DNA of 64,000 bases from Micromonospora sp. NBC_01740. GTDB taxonomy: Bacteria > Actinomycetota > Actinomycetes > Mycobacteriales > Micromonosporaceae. The notes beneath the pieces were generated by a model. The model made no database searches, was not told where the DNA came from, and saw only the letters and a list, made by a program, of their open reading frames with translations. Where the stretch lies: contig NZ_CP109150.1 in the NCBI RefSeq assembly GCF_035920365.1, forward strand, positions 3,472,001 through 3,536,000, in the 5' to 3' direction. The translations under genes and the position numbers were made by a program. This document shows positions 34,513-43,900 of the stretch, one piece after another (position 1 is the stretch's first letter; every line of letters starts with the position of its first letter).

Positions 34513-34844
34513 TGCTGTGTTCCTGCCGGATCGTTGGCCATCAGCTCGTCCTCGAGGCGGCAGGCCGTCTCGATCAGCTCCGCCGCGATCCGATCCAGCA
34601 GGTCGTCGGGGATGCCGTGGGCGAGGCCGTAGGCGGCGTACCGGCTGCGCACGAACGAGACGCGGTCGCTCTGCATCATCGGTACGCCGCTGGCCTGCTT
34701 GTGCCGCGCGATCCTGCGGATCACGTCGAACCGGCTCTTGATGGCCTCGAGAATGCGGAGGTCGACCACGTCCAGCTCGTGACGCAGCCGGTCCAACTCG
34801 TCCAATGGGGATCCTTCTCTCGAGTAGCGATCCTCGTGCCTCAT
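34509..34844 (-). CDS. papB: Chorismate mutase, probably 4-amino-4-deoxychorismate mutase (PapB-like)
   Basis: The 111-residue AroQ-fold protein has LDELDRLRHELDVVDLRILE (first helix, with the arginine), AIKSRFDVIRRIARHKQASG (helix with the R and K ligands) and VPMMQSDRVSFVRSRYAAYG (third catalytic region). The MMQSDRV segment recalls PapB/CmlD-type mutases, which turn 4-amino-4-deoxychorismate into 4-amino-4-deoxyprephenate. The presence of a PabAB synthase in the same operon supports that over plain chorismate mutase. It overlaps both neighbours: ATGA with the GNAT gene upstream, GTGA with the BacA-like gene downstream. Confidence 0.85.
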   Translation of the reverse strand: MRHEDRYSREGSPLDELDRLRHELDVVDLRILEAIKSRFDVIRRIARHKQASGVPMMQSDRVSFVRSRYAAYGLAHGIPDDLLDRIAAELIETACRLEDELMANDPAGTQQ

Positions 34845-35380
34845 GCCGTGTCACCGCTCTGTAGACGCATTCGCAGGCCGATCGAGCGGAAGCCCTGCCG
34901 GGAGTAGAAGGAGCGGGTTCGCGGCTCCTGCGCGAACCGGTGCGAGGGAAGACCCACCTCGACCGTCCGGATGCCCGCGGTGGCGAGTTCCCCGAGGAGA
35001 CCGGAGACCAGCGCCGCGCCCACGCCGGCACCGCGGGCCTGCGGGCTCACGAACAACTCCTCGATGAGCGCGTAGCGGCCCGCCGTCCGCACCGCGAACG
35101 GGAAGCTCGCCGTGAGGATGCCCACCGGCACGGCGGCACGGGACGCCCGCGCCGGGGCGTGGTCCAGGTCGGCGAGGAGTACGAGTCCGCGGGACGGGTC
35201 GCCGAGCAGTTCTTCGGCGGCGCTCCGGCTCGCTTCGGCGAGCGTACGGTCGGGGACGCCCGAGAGCTCCCGGAGCAACCGGGTGACCACCTCCATCACC
35301 AGGTCGACGTCCGAGGGGGCCGCCCGTCGTACGACCGTCTCCTGCCGGCGCGGCTCGCCGGGCCGGTCGGTGCCGGTCAC
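34841..35380 (-). CDS. GNAT-family N-acetyltransferase
   Basis: GTG 35380 overlaps the synthase stop (GTGA), giving 179 residues. The central GNAT motifs are VGILTASFPFAVRTAGRYAL, EELFVSPQARGAGVGAALVS (acetyl-CoA pyrophosphate loop RGAGVG) and FYSRQGFRSIGLRMRL. It should transfer an acetyl group from acetyl-CoA to an amine. Inside this operon the candidates are the 4-amino group of the precursor or an amine of the finished compound, as self-protection or a pathway protecting group. The HDAC-like hydrolase downstream would reverse it. Other acyl donors cannot be excluded. Confidence 0.85.
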   Translation of the reverse strand: MTGTDRPGEPRRQETVVRRAAPSDVDLVMEVVTRLLRELSGVPDRTLAEASRSAAEELLGDPSRGLVLLADLDHAPARASRAAVPVGILTASFPFAVRTAGRYALIEELFVSPQARGAGVGAALVSGLLGELATAGIRTVEVGLPSHRFAQEPRTRSFYSRQGFRSIGLRMRLQSGDTA

Positions 35381-37518
35381 GGGTGCGGCCTCTCGTCCAT
35401 GGCCGTGGCGTTGACCGCGTTGAGCACCGACTGCGCCTTGAGCGTGACCTCCGCCCATTCCCGTTCCGGGTCGGAGAGGATGGTGAGGGCGCCGCCGGCC
35501 CCGACCGTGGTCGTTCCGTCGTGGTGTACCAGGGTGCGGATCACGATGTTGAAGTCGGCCGAGCCGTCGAGGCCGAAGTACCCGATCGTCCCGGAGTAGA
35601 TCCCCCGCGCCTGTCCTTCGAGTTCGTCGATGATCTGCATGGTGCGCACCTTCGGCGCGCCGGTCATGGATCCGCCGGGGAAGGACGCCCTCATGCAGTC
35701 CACGGCGGTCCGGCCCGGTGCCAGTCTTCCTTCGATCTTCGACACCATCTGGTGCACCGTCTCGAACGACTCGATCAACATCAGGGCGGGCACCCGGATC
35801 GAACCCGGCTGGCAGACCCGCCCGAGGTCGTTGCGGATCAGGTCCACGATCATGAGGTTCTCGGCGCGTTCCTTGGGGTCGGCGGCGAGCGCCCCGGCCA
35901 GCCGCCGGTCCTCGGCAGGCTCCGGGCTGCGGGGGCAGGTGCCCTTGATGGGCTTCGCGGTGACCGTGCCGTCCGCGCAGACCTTCAGGAAGCGTTCAGG
36001 GGACGACGACGAGACCTTCGTGTCGCCGAAGTCGAGGTAGGAGGCGTACGGTGCCGGATTGATCCGCCGTAGTCGCCGGTACGCCGTGAACGGTTCGAGG
36101 GCGAGTTCGACCTGGAACTGGGTGGTCAGGCAGACCTCGTAGGTCTCGCCCTCGCGCAGCAGTTCCCGGGACGTGTGGATGTCCTTCAGGTACTGGGCGC
36201 GCCCGCGCAGCGGATACGCGGGCGTCGCCGCCGGCGTGGCAAGGTCCGTCAGCTCCGGCGGCCGCACGCCCCGCAGCGGCTCCAGCAGCGCGGTGGTGCG
36301 GTCCAGCCAGTCGGCGGCATCCTCCTCCTGCCCGGCGATGGCCAACGCCAGCAGGTGGACCTCGTCGCGTTCGTGGTCCAGGACGACCAGTCGGTCGGCC
36401 ATGATCAGGGCGGCATCGTCCGTGGCCGTGCTGTGCAGGCAGCCCGTCGCCTCGTCGGTGGTGCACTCGTAGCCCAGCCAGCCGACGTAGCCGCCGACGA
36501 AGTCGAACGGAAGGCCGGCGGTGTCCTCGGCGTCGAGCTGAAGTTCGGCGAGGCGCCCGGCAAGGTAGTCGAGCACGTGGGTGTCGGGCAGCACGCGGTG
36601 CCGGCCGCCGGCCTCCACCCGGGTCGTCCGCGTCGTCGTCCTGTAGCGCACGACCTCGCTCAGCGGCCCACCCGGGGAGCAGACCAGGTAGGAGAAGCGT
36701 CCGGTGTCGTGACCGGTGCGGGCGCTGTCCAGCCACGCCGCCGCCGAGCCGACGTGCAGCCGCAGGAAGGCCAGCTCGGCGTCGATCGGTCCGCTGAGCG
36801 TCCGGCGGGCGACCCGTAACCGCTTCGCCCCGCCCGCCGTGGGCCGGGCGTCGGCGCGGACGCGTTCCGGCAGCGCCCAGGGCCGTCTCGTCCGGAGCCC
36901 CGCCCGGTGCTGTCGCCGTGCCCAGGACCGGGTCAGGTCGTGGAAGTTGCGGATGATCCGGTCGCCGTGCTCGGTCAGGATCGACTCCGGATGGAACTGC
37001 ACGCCGTACCGGGGACGGTCGGTCGCGGCGAGCCCCATCAGCGTTCCGTCGTCCGCCCAGGCGGTGGCGCGCAGCCCCGGTGGCAGCGGCTCCCCGATGG
37101 ACAGGGAGTGGTAGCGGACCACCGCGAAGTCCTGCGGTATGCCCGCGAAGAGCTCACCCTCGTGGCGGACGGTGCTCAGCCGGCCGTGCATGACCTCGCC
37201 CGCCGGCGCGGTGCGGGCGCCGTAGCTGACGGCGATGCCCTGGTGCCCCAGGCAGATCCCGAGCACGGGCACCGTCGCCTCGGCGATGGCCTCGTGACAC
37301 ACGCCGAAGTCGCCGGCGTTCTCCGGGCGGCCCGGACCGGGGGAGATCACGATGTTGTCCGGGTCGAGCGCGACCAGTTCCGCCCAGGTGAACTCGTCGT
37401 TGCGCACCACGATCGGGTCGCGGCCGTTCACCGAGGCGAGCTGGTGGAAGAGGTTGTACGTGTACGAGTCGTAGTTGTCGATCAGGAGGGTCCGGATCGG
37501 CTCGTCTGTCACGGTCAT
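35377..37518 (-). CDS. pabAB: Fused aminodeoxychorismate synthase (PabA-PabB)
   Basis: The 713-residue protein makes 4-amino-4-deoxychorismate from chorismate and glutamine. Residues 1-200 are the glutaminase half: LLIDNYDSYTYNLFHQLASV, GICLGHQGIAVSYGARTA (catalytic Cys near 90) and YGVQFHPESIL (His/Glu). From about 250 follows the PabB half, with YEVCLTTQFQVELALEPFTA and KPIKGTCPRS near 521. The lysine of PIKGT is the ADC-synthase signature, whereas anthranilate synthases have PIAGT. FPGGSMTGAPKVRTMQIIDE and YSGTIGYFGLDGSADFNIVI complete the active site. An in-frame TTA (Leu) codon lies at 36819-36817. The start is ATG 37518 or, with a better spacer after AGAGG, GTG 37512. Confidence 0.95.
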   Translation of the reverse strand: MTVTDEPIRTLLIDNYDSYTYNLFHQLASVNGRDPIVVRNDEFTWAELVALDPDNIVISPGPGRPENAGDFGVCHEAIAEATVPVLGICLGHQGIAVSYGARTAPAGEVMHGRLSTVRHEGELFAGIPQDFAVVRYHSLSIGEPLPPGLRATAWADDGTLMGLAATDRPRYGVQFHPESILTEHGDRIIRNFHDLTRSWARRQHRAGLRTRRPWALPERVRADARPTAGGAKRLRVARRTLSGPIDAELAFLRLHVGSAAAWLDSARTGHDTGRFSYLVCSPGGPLSEVVRYRTTTRTTRVEAGGRHRVLPDTHVLDYLAGRLAELQLDAEDTAGLPFDFVGGYVGWLGYECTTDEATGCLHSTATDDAALIMADRLVVLDHERDEVHLLALAIAGQEEDAADWLDRTTALLEPLRGVRPPELTDLATPAATPAYPLRGRAQYLKDIHTSRELLREGETYEVCLTTQFQVELALEPFTAYRRLRRINPAPYASYLDFGDTKVSSSSPERFLKVCADGTVTAKPIKGTCPRSPEPAEDRRLAGALAADPKERAENLMIVDLIRNDLGRVCQPGSIRVPALMLIESFETVHQMVSKIEGRLAPGRTAVDCMRASFPGGSMTGAPKVRTMQIIDELEGQARGIYSGTIGYFGLDGSADFNIVIRTLVHHDGTTTVGAGGALTILSDPEREWAEVTLKAQSVLNAVNATAMDERPHP

Positions 37519-37521
37519 CCT

Positions 37522-38664
37522 CTAACCACCGCTCACCTTGAGCTCCGGGGCAGCCTCGGTCAGGAACTGATCGAGGCGCTCCAGCGCCTCCGGCATGTTG
37601 CTGCGGCCGTAACCGATCCGGACGTACCCGTCCGGTTCGTCGAACACGTCACCCGGCAGCAGCAGCACGCCGGCCCGGCGTCGCACGAGGTCCACGAACT
37701 CGCGACTCGACATGCTGATCCTGAAACGGGGGAACGCCACCGTGCCCGCGCCCGGTCGGTTCCAGCTCACCAGGTCCCGGTGGCGGGCGAAGAACTCGTC
37801 CAGCAGCGGCAGGTTCGCGCGGACGATGCCCCGCGGACGGGCCAGCACCTGTTCGGCGTTGCGCAACGCCATCAGGGCCAGCAACTCGCTCGGCGCGGCG
37901 GCGCAGATCGTGGTGTAGTGCTTCATTCCCGCGGCCCGCCGCAGCAGGTCCGAGTTCTTGCTGGCCAGCCAGCCGATCCTGGCCCCCGGCAGCCCGTAGA
38001 CCTTGGAGACCACACCGATCGAGACGCCGGTGTCGGACACCTCGACCGCGGCCGGGAGCCGGTCGGCCACGTCGTGTTCGAGCAGCCGGTAGATCTCGTC
38101 GCTCACGAGCGTCGCACCGATGTCGTCGGCGAGCTGCCTCAGCCTGGTGAACTCGGCCTGGGTGGGCAGTGCCCCGGTCGGGTTGTTCGGGGCGTTCACC
38201 ACGATCATGCGGGTGTCCTCCCGCACGGCGTCGACGATCCGGGAGACGTCGAAGCCGAAGCCGTCGCCGACGTCCATCCGTACCCGGGTGACGTCGGCGC
38301 CGGCCGCCTCCGCCACCTCGTACAGGGGCTGCCAGCACGGCGTCGCGACCACCACGTGGTCCCCGGGGCTCAGCTCGGCGTTCATCATGCAGAAGATCGC
38401 GTCCTGGGCGCCGGAGAAGACCAGGACGTTCTCTGCCGTCACCCCGTCGTACTGGGCGGCGATGGCCTCGCGCAGCAGCGGGTGGCCCCACGTCTCGGTG
38501 TAGCCGAGGACGAGGTTGTCCCAGAGCTTCCGGCTCTCCGGGTCGGCCATCTCGACCAGGTCCCGCATCGGCAGTGCCTCCGCGTCGGAACCGCACATCA
38601 CGTACCTGGTCACGAATTCGTACTCGGCGAAGAAGGTCTCGATTTTCAACTCGGCGATGCGCAC
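37522..38664 (-). CDS. Class I/II PLP-dependent aminotransferase
   Basis: The 380-residue PLP enzyme from GTG 38664 (AGGAG six bases before) has EYEFVTRYVMCGSDAEALPM, LGYTETWGHPLLREAIAAQY, VVNAPNNPTGALP and the PLP lysine in VVSKVYGLPGARIGWLAS, with the terminal arginine in YVRIGYGRSNMP. It belongs to the COG0436 aspartate-aminotransferase-like group. It is the second aminotransferase of the operon; one may form the alpha-amino group and the other may act elsewhere in the pathway, or both may be redundant. It lies three bases from the start of the ADC synthase gene and is surely co-transcribed with it. Confidence 0.87.
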   Translation of the reverse strand: MRIAELKIETFFAEYEFVTRYVMCGSDAEALPMRDLVEMADPESRKLWDNLVLGYTETWGHPLLREAIAAQYDGVTAENVLVFSGAQDAIFCMMNAELSPGDHVVVATPCWQPLYEVAEAAGADVTRVRMDVGDGFGFDVSRIVDAVREDTRMIVVNAPNNPTGALPTQAEFTRLRQLADDIGATLVSDEIYRLLEHDVADRLPAAVEVSDTGVSIGVVSKVYGLPGARIGWLASKNSDLLRRAAGMKHYTTICAAAPSELLALMALRNAEQVLARPRGIVRANLPLLDEFFARHRDLVSWNRPGAGTVAFPRFRISMSSREFVDLVRRRAGVLLLPGDVFDEPDGYVRIGYGRSNMPEALERLDQFLTEAAPELKVSGG

Positions 38665-38779
38665 GAGGGTCTCCTGTTGCGAGAGGTTTCACGGACGTGG
38701 AGGGGCGCGGGACGCGTCACAGGTGGGGTGGCCGACGGGCCACCTCGCAGCTCGCGTCCGCCGACGGGGATACGGGGGA

Positions 38780-39973
38780 TCAGCGCGGGTCGAGCCGGAC
38801 GTGCAGGTCGCGTAGCCCGTTGATCGTGGTCGACGCCATCCGCCGTGGCGGAGTGAGGATCTCCGCGCTCGCGACGCGCGCGACCAGTTCCTCGAGGAAG
38901 ACCGAGAGTTCCAGCCTGGCCAGGGCGGAGCCCAGGCAGAAGTGCGAGCCACTGCCGAGGGCGAGGTGCTCGTTGGGCGTGCGCCCGAGGTCGAGTCGGT
39001 CGGGGTCGGCGAACGCCCGCTCGTCGAAGTTCGCCGAGGCGTACCAGATCACCACGTCGTCGTTCGCGCGGATGGTGCGCCCCTGGAGTTCGAGGTCGTG
39101 GCGCGCCCGCCGGATGACGTGCTTGCTCGGCGTGGTCCACCGCAGGATCTCGTCGACCGCCGGCCGTACCAGCCGAGGGTCCTGGCGCAGCCGGTCCCAC
39201 TGGTCCGGGAACTCGATCAGGGCCAGCAGGGCGCCGGCGGCGGCGTGCCGGGTGGTCTCGTTGCCGCCGAGCATCAGCAGATCGAAGAAGAGCAGCACCT
39301 CCTCCTCGGTGAGCTCACCCTTCTCCTCCGCCTGGATGAGCTGGCTGATGACGTTGTCCCCGGGCTCCGCCGGGGCCTGCGTCATCAGCTCGCGGCAGTA
39401 GAGCAGCAGCGCGCTGTGCGCCTGGGTCACGGCGGCGCGGCCCACCTCGTCGGTGGCCTCCACCGTGGCGCAGGCGGCGCTGGTCATCTCCAGCATCCGG
39501 TTCCAGTCGTCGGGCGGCACGTCCAGCAGGGCGGAGATGGCCGCGACCGGCAGCACCGAGATGACCTTGACGAGGTCGCAGCTGGTCGTCTCCAACGCGG
39601 TCTCGATGGCGTCGGCAGCCACCGCCCGCAGGTACGGCTCCAACTGGTTGATCCGACGCGGGGTGAAGCTGCGGCTGACCAGCCGGCGCAACTGCGTGTG
39701 CCGGGGAGGGTCGCTGACGTTCATGACCTTCCCCGCGGCCGGGTCACCATGCACGCGCTGCGGTCCCAGGACGTTGGCCTGCACGGACGTGAAGGAGGCG
39801 GTGTCCTTCTGCACCCGTACGCAGTCGTCGTACCTGGTCACGGACCAGAAACCGGGCTCCAGACGCGGCGGAGTCCACATCACCGGCGCGTGGTCGCGCA
39901 GCTCGCGAAAGGCGGGCCGCAAATCGTCCACATGTACGCCGGCATCAGCGAGATTGATGGTGTTGTCGTGCAT
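38780..39973 (-). CDS. Cytochrome P450, probable aminoacyl-PCP hydroxylase type
   Basis: ATG 39973, behind GGGAGG, gives 397 residues. The I-helix motif GGNETTRHAAAGALLALIEF is the GNETTR form found in P450s that hydroxylate carrier-bound amino acids, such as NikQ, OxyD and P450sky. The ExxR helix is in VDEILRW. The heme loop ALGSGSHFCLGSALARLE has the cysteine thiolate, but leucine replaces the usual phenylalanine before GxGxHxC. It is the first gene of the leftward operon and is divergent from NRPS 1. It could act on the amino acid held by that NRPS, on the cyclohexadienyl precursor, or on the final product; the substrate is an inference. Confidence 0.92.
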   Translation of the reverse strand: MHDNTINLADAGVHVDDLRPAFRELRDHAPVMWTPPRLEPGFWSVTRYDDCVRVQKDTASFTSVQANVLGPQRVHGDPAAGKVMNVSDPPRHTQLRRLVSRSFTPRRINQLEPYLRAVAADAIETALETTSCDLVKVISVLPVAAISALLDVPPDDWNRMLEMTSAACATVEATDEVGRAAVTQAHSALLLYCRELMTQAPAEPGDNVISQLIQAEEKGELTEEEVLLFFDLLMLGGNETTRHAAAGALLALIEFPDQWDRLRQDPRLVRPAVDEILRWTTPSKHVIRRARHDLELQGRTIRANDDVVIWYASANFDERAFADPDRLDLGRTPNEHLALGSGSHFCLGSALARLELSVFLEELVARVASAEILTPPRRMASTTINGLRDLHVRLDPR

Positions 39974-40994
39974 TCCCCGTTCCTCCCCGTGGGCAGACCG
40001 GTCGCGTCGAACGGAATTACCGATTGTTCCCGGAAGGGTCAAGGCGTGACCGCCTGCCGCGAACGTTCGAATTGCCGCACCGTTCGATGGAATCAGCAGG
40101 GCGGACCGATGGTGGCACGAAATTGTCCCGGCAAGCGGTGGATGGCTGACGCAATCTGCTTGCCGAGGCGTGCTGACCGTATGTCGCCGCGCTACTCCTC
40201 GCGCCGCTGTCGAGATCCCATCATGTCCAAGCCGTGCAGTGCTGTCAATATGAAGAAACGGGCACAACGGCGTTTCCGCGGGTGCGGTGCGCCACTTCGG
40301 CACCGGGAGGGATCGGTCCGATACGCGAGGATCGCGCTCGCGCGGCGTGGCGGCGCCGGTCGGGATCGAACCCCTGCTCAGGCCCTTTACACAGGGCCGA
40401 TCCGGAGGTTGCCGGCCGGCGACCGCGCGGCCCGGGCGCCCTGCAACGGAGGCTTGCGGAGGCTATGGGGCGGCGGTATCGTCAGCGCCGCACAGAGGGC
40501 GTTGAAGGTTGACGATGCGCTGCTGCGCCGCCGGACGAACCATTTCATGGCAGTCCTGCGCTGCGGTGCCGGCGACTCCCTTCTCTCGCCCCGAGTGCTT
40601 CAACGGGGAGGAAGTGTTGTGGGTGTTTTTGTCTTGCGTCAGCCGGTGTCGAAATCCCGTGGCGGATGCCCGCCTGTTTCCCTGACGCATCGTCGTCGTA
40701 CGAATGGCCCTTCGCACTGATCGGTCGGGCTTCGTCGAACCAGGGTCGTTCCCGGTTCAATTATCGTCGAGTGGCCTTTTTGGGCCGCCGCGGATGTCTG
40801 TGATCGTCGGTTCCTTCGGGGTGCCCGTATTCGGGGCCCGCCGTCCGGCATCCGTCGGCTTCCGTATCTCCCGCTGAATCAGCGCCCCCGTCATCGGGCA
40901 CCATTTCGCCCGTGGCGGACCGGACCGTGCGCGGATTTCCGTCTGGAAAAGACCTTCCAGTCGACGTCCGCCTGCCAGAAGGGACCCCCAGCAC
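39974..40994. promoter_or_regulatory. 1-kb divergent promoter region of the cluster
   Basis: No gene is supported between the leftward P450 operon and the rightward NRPS operon, so promoters for both arms must lie here. It also holds a tRNA-Tyr-like remnant on the minus strand (about 40347-40440: GTA anticodon-like loop, GGTTCGAT and GGCGCCGCCA), but the T-stem does not pair. No -10/-35 pair could be chosen by eye. The sequence is GC-moderate and lacks codon bias. Confidence 0.6.
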
Positions 40995-43900
40995 ATGTCG
41001 CCACAGGAGAAACGACTTGCCGCGCCCGCGGCGGCCGACCGCCGAGCACTGGAGGCGGAACTCCTGTTCAGGGCAGCTCGCCGGCAGCGGGGGGACCAGC
41101 TCGTCGCCCGCGAGGCCGACGAGCCCGTGCCGCTGGCGCTGCCGCAACGTCGCCTGTGGTTCTTCCATGAACTGACCCGCGGCCAGTCCCTCTACCAGTC
41201 GTCGGTCTGCTTCCGGCTACGTGGCCGCCTGGACCTCGGCAGCCTCCGGGCGGCCATCGAGGCGGTGGTCCGCCGCCACGAGGCACTGCGCACCAGGATC
41301 GACACCGGTCCGGCGGGCGAGCCGGTCCAGCAGTTCCCCACCGACCGACCGGTTCCCGTGATCGTCACCGATCTGCGTGACCGGCTGCCGGAGGACCGCC
41401 CGCAGGCTCTCCGGGAGGAGATGACCGCCACCGTCCAGGAACCGTTCGACCTGCACCGGGACCTCCCGGTACGGGCGCGCGTCGTCCGGGTGGACGAGGA
41501 CGAGCACCTGTTGGTGATCGCGCTGCACCACATGGTCTCCGACGGGCGTTCCCTGGAGGTCCTGTGCCGGGACCTCGCCGCCTACTACCGGGCCGGCGTC
41601 CTGGGCACCGACCCGGAACTGCCCGTTCTGCCCGTGCAGTACGGCGACTTCGCCCGGTGGCAGCAGCGCCAGCAGGATTCCCCGTCGTGGCGCAAGCAGG
41701 TGGAGTACTGGCGGACCCGACTGGCCGACGCTCCCCGTGTCCTGGCCCTGCCGCTGGACCGCCCCCGCGGTCAGCGCCAGAGCTACCGCGGCCGGGTGGT
41801 GCCGATGAGTCTTCCGGCCGACCTGGTCCAGCGGGCGCGGCTGCTCAGCGGCCAGTCCGGTTGCACGCTCTACATGACCCTGCTCACCGCGTTCCACGTC
41901 CTGCTGCACCGCTACAGCGGGGACGACACCGTCGTGGTGGGTATGCCGGTCGCCGGCCGCAACCAGCGCAAGGTGGAGAACCTGGTCGGGTTCTTCGTCA
42001 ACTCGCTCGCCATCCGGTTGGACTTCTCCGCCGACGACTCCTTCCTGGACCTGCTCGACCAGGCCCGCGACACGATCGTCGCCGCGATGGACCACCAGGA
42101 CGTGCCCTTCGACATGGTCGTCGAGGCGCTCGGGGGCGAACGGGACCTCTCGCACAACCCGGTCTTCCAGACCATGTTCCAGGCCAACGTCGACCCGGTC
42201 GCGGGAGTGGAACTGAAGGGGCTGACCGCCGAGAGGGTGTGGCCGGGCGCGGCCATGAGCGACTTCGACCTGAGCGTCTACCTCTCCGGTGCCGGGGACG
42301 GCGGCCTCACCGGCTGGTTCGAGTACGGCACCGACCTGTTCGACCACTCCACGATCGAGCAGATGGTCGCCCACTACGTGGCACTGGTGGGCGCGCTCCT
42401 CGCGCGGCCCGACCGCCCGGTCACCCAGGTCGCCTTCCTCTCCGAAGAGGAACGACGCCGCATCGTGCGGGAGTGGGGGGAGACCGGCCGGGCCGAGACG
42501 CCCGACCGGTTCTGCCACGAATACCTGGCCCTGCACGCCCGCCGGTCACCGGAGGCGACCGCGCTGGAGTGCGGCGACCAGCGCGTCACGTACGCCGAGT
42601 TGGCCGCTCGCACCGACCGCCTGGCCGCGGCGCTGCGGGACCGCGGCGCGGTTCGTGACGGCGTGGTGGCGGTGATGTTGGCGCCCTCGATCGAGGCGAT
42701 CACGACCATCATCGCGATCCTCAAGTCGGGGGCCGGCTACCTGGCGATCGATCCGAAGTACCCGGCGCCGTGGATCGAGTACGTGCTCAGCGACTCGGGC
42801 GCGGCGATGGTCGTCACCGACGACGCGCACGCCGAGGCGGTCCGGGGACTGGCGCCCACGGTCCTGTTCAGCGCGCTCGACGCACCGGCAGACGGCTCCG
42901 CAAGCGCACCGGCAGACCGATCCGGGAGCACACCGGCAGACGGCACCGGGAGCGCGCCGGCCGGCGGACGGGTGGCCGGCGGCGACCTCGCCTGCGTGCT
43001 CTACACCGGCGGCTCGACCGGCCGGCCGAAGGGCGTGCTCATCGAGCACCGGAACCTGGCACACCACGCGGCCTTCGGCTTCACACCCATGGGGATCAGC
43101 GCCGCGGACCGGTGCCTGCAGTTCGCGTCCCTCAGCTTCGACGCGTCGCTGGAGGAGATCCTCTTCGCGGTGACCACCGGAGCCACCCTCGTGCTCCGCG
43201 GCCCCGACTTCGACCTCAGCCCCTCGCGGTTCGCGCAGTGGTGCCTCGACCGGCGGATCAGCGTGCTGTCGCTGCCGACGTCCTACTGGCACGAACTCGT
43301 CGATTCGGGCGCCACGGCGGCACTCGTCGCCTGCCCGGAGCTGCGGGTGATCACCATCGGCGGCGAGGCCGCCGCGGCGGACCGCATCCGCCGCTGGCAC
43401 GACGAGGGAGGGGGCCGTGTCCGCCTGCTCAACGGGTACGCGCCCAGCGAGTGCACGATCTCCTCCTCGTGGTCCGAACTGACCCCGGACCGGATCGGCG
43501 GGCACGTCCCGATCGGGCGGCCGGTCACCAACTGCCAGATGTACGTCCTGGACGAGGCGGGCCAGCCGGTCGGCGCCGGGGTGGTCGGCGAGCTGTACGT
43601 GGGCGGCGGAGGAGTGAGTCGCGGATACGTCGGGCGTCCGGACCTGACCACCGCGGCCTTCCTGCCCCACCCGTTCAGCGACCAGCCCGACGCCCGGTTG
43701 TACCGGACCGGTGACCGCGCCCGCTACCTGCCCGACGGCAGCCTGACCGTGCTCGGCCGGCTCGACGACCAGATCAAGTTGCGCGGCTACCGGATCGAGC
43801 CCGGCGACATCGAGGCCACTCTCCGGCACCACCCGTTGGTGCGGGACGCTCTGGTACGCGTCCGCGAGGACAACCCGGGTGACCGCCGCCTGGTGGCCTA

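Noticed and set aside
33877..35031. A 384-residue protein containing the BacA-like domain
   Set aside because: Its N-terminal half runs through the mutase and GNAT genes in another frame; the GTGA overlap at 34512 gives the normal family length.
40347..40440. A functional tRNA gene on the minus strand
   Set aside because: The acceptor end and anticodon-like loop look right, but AGGGG versus CCGAC in the T-arm pairs at only two positions and no D-arm can be drawn. It is recorded as a remnant only.
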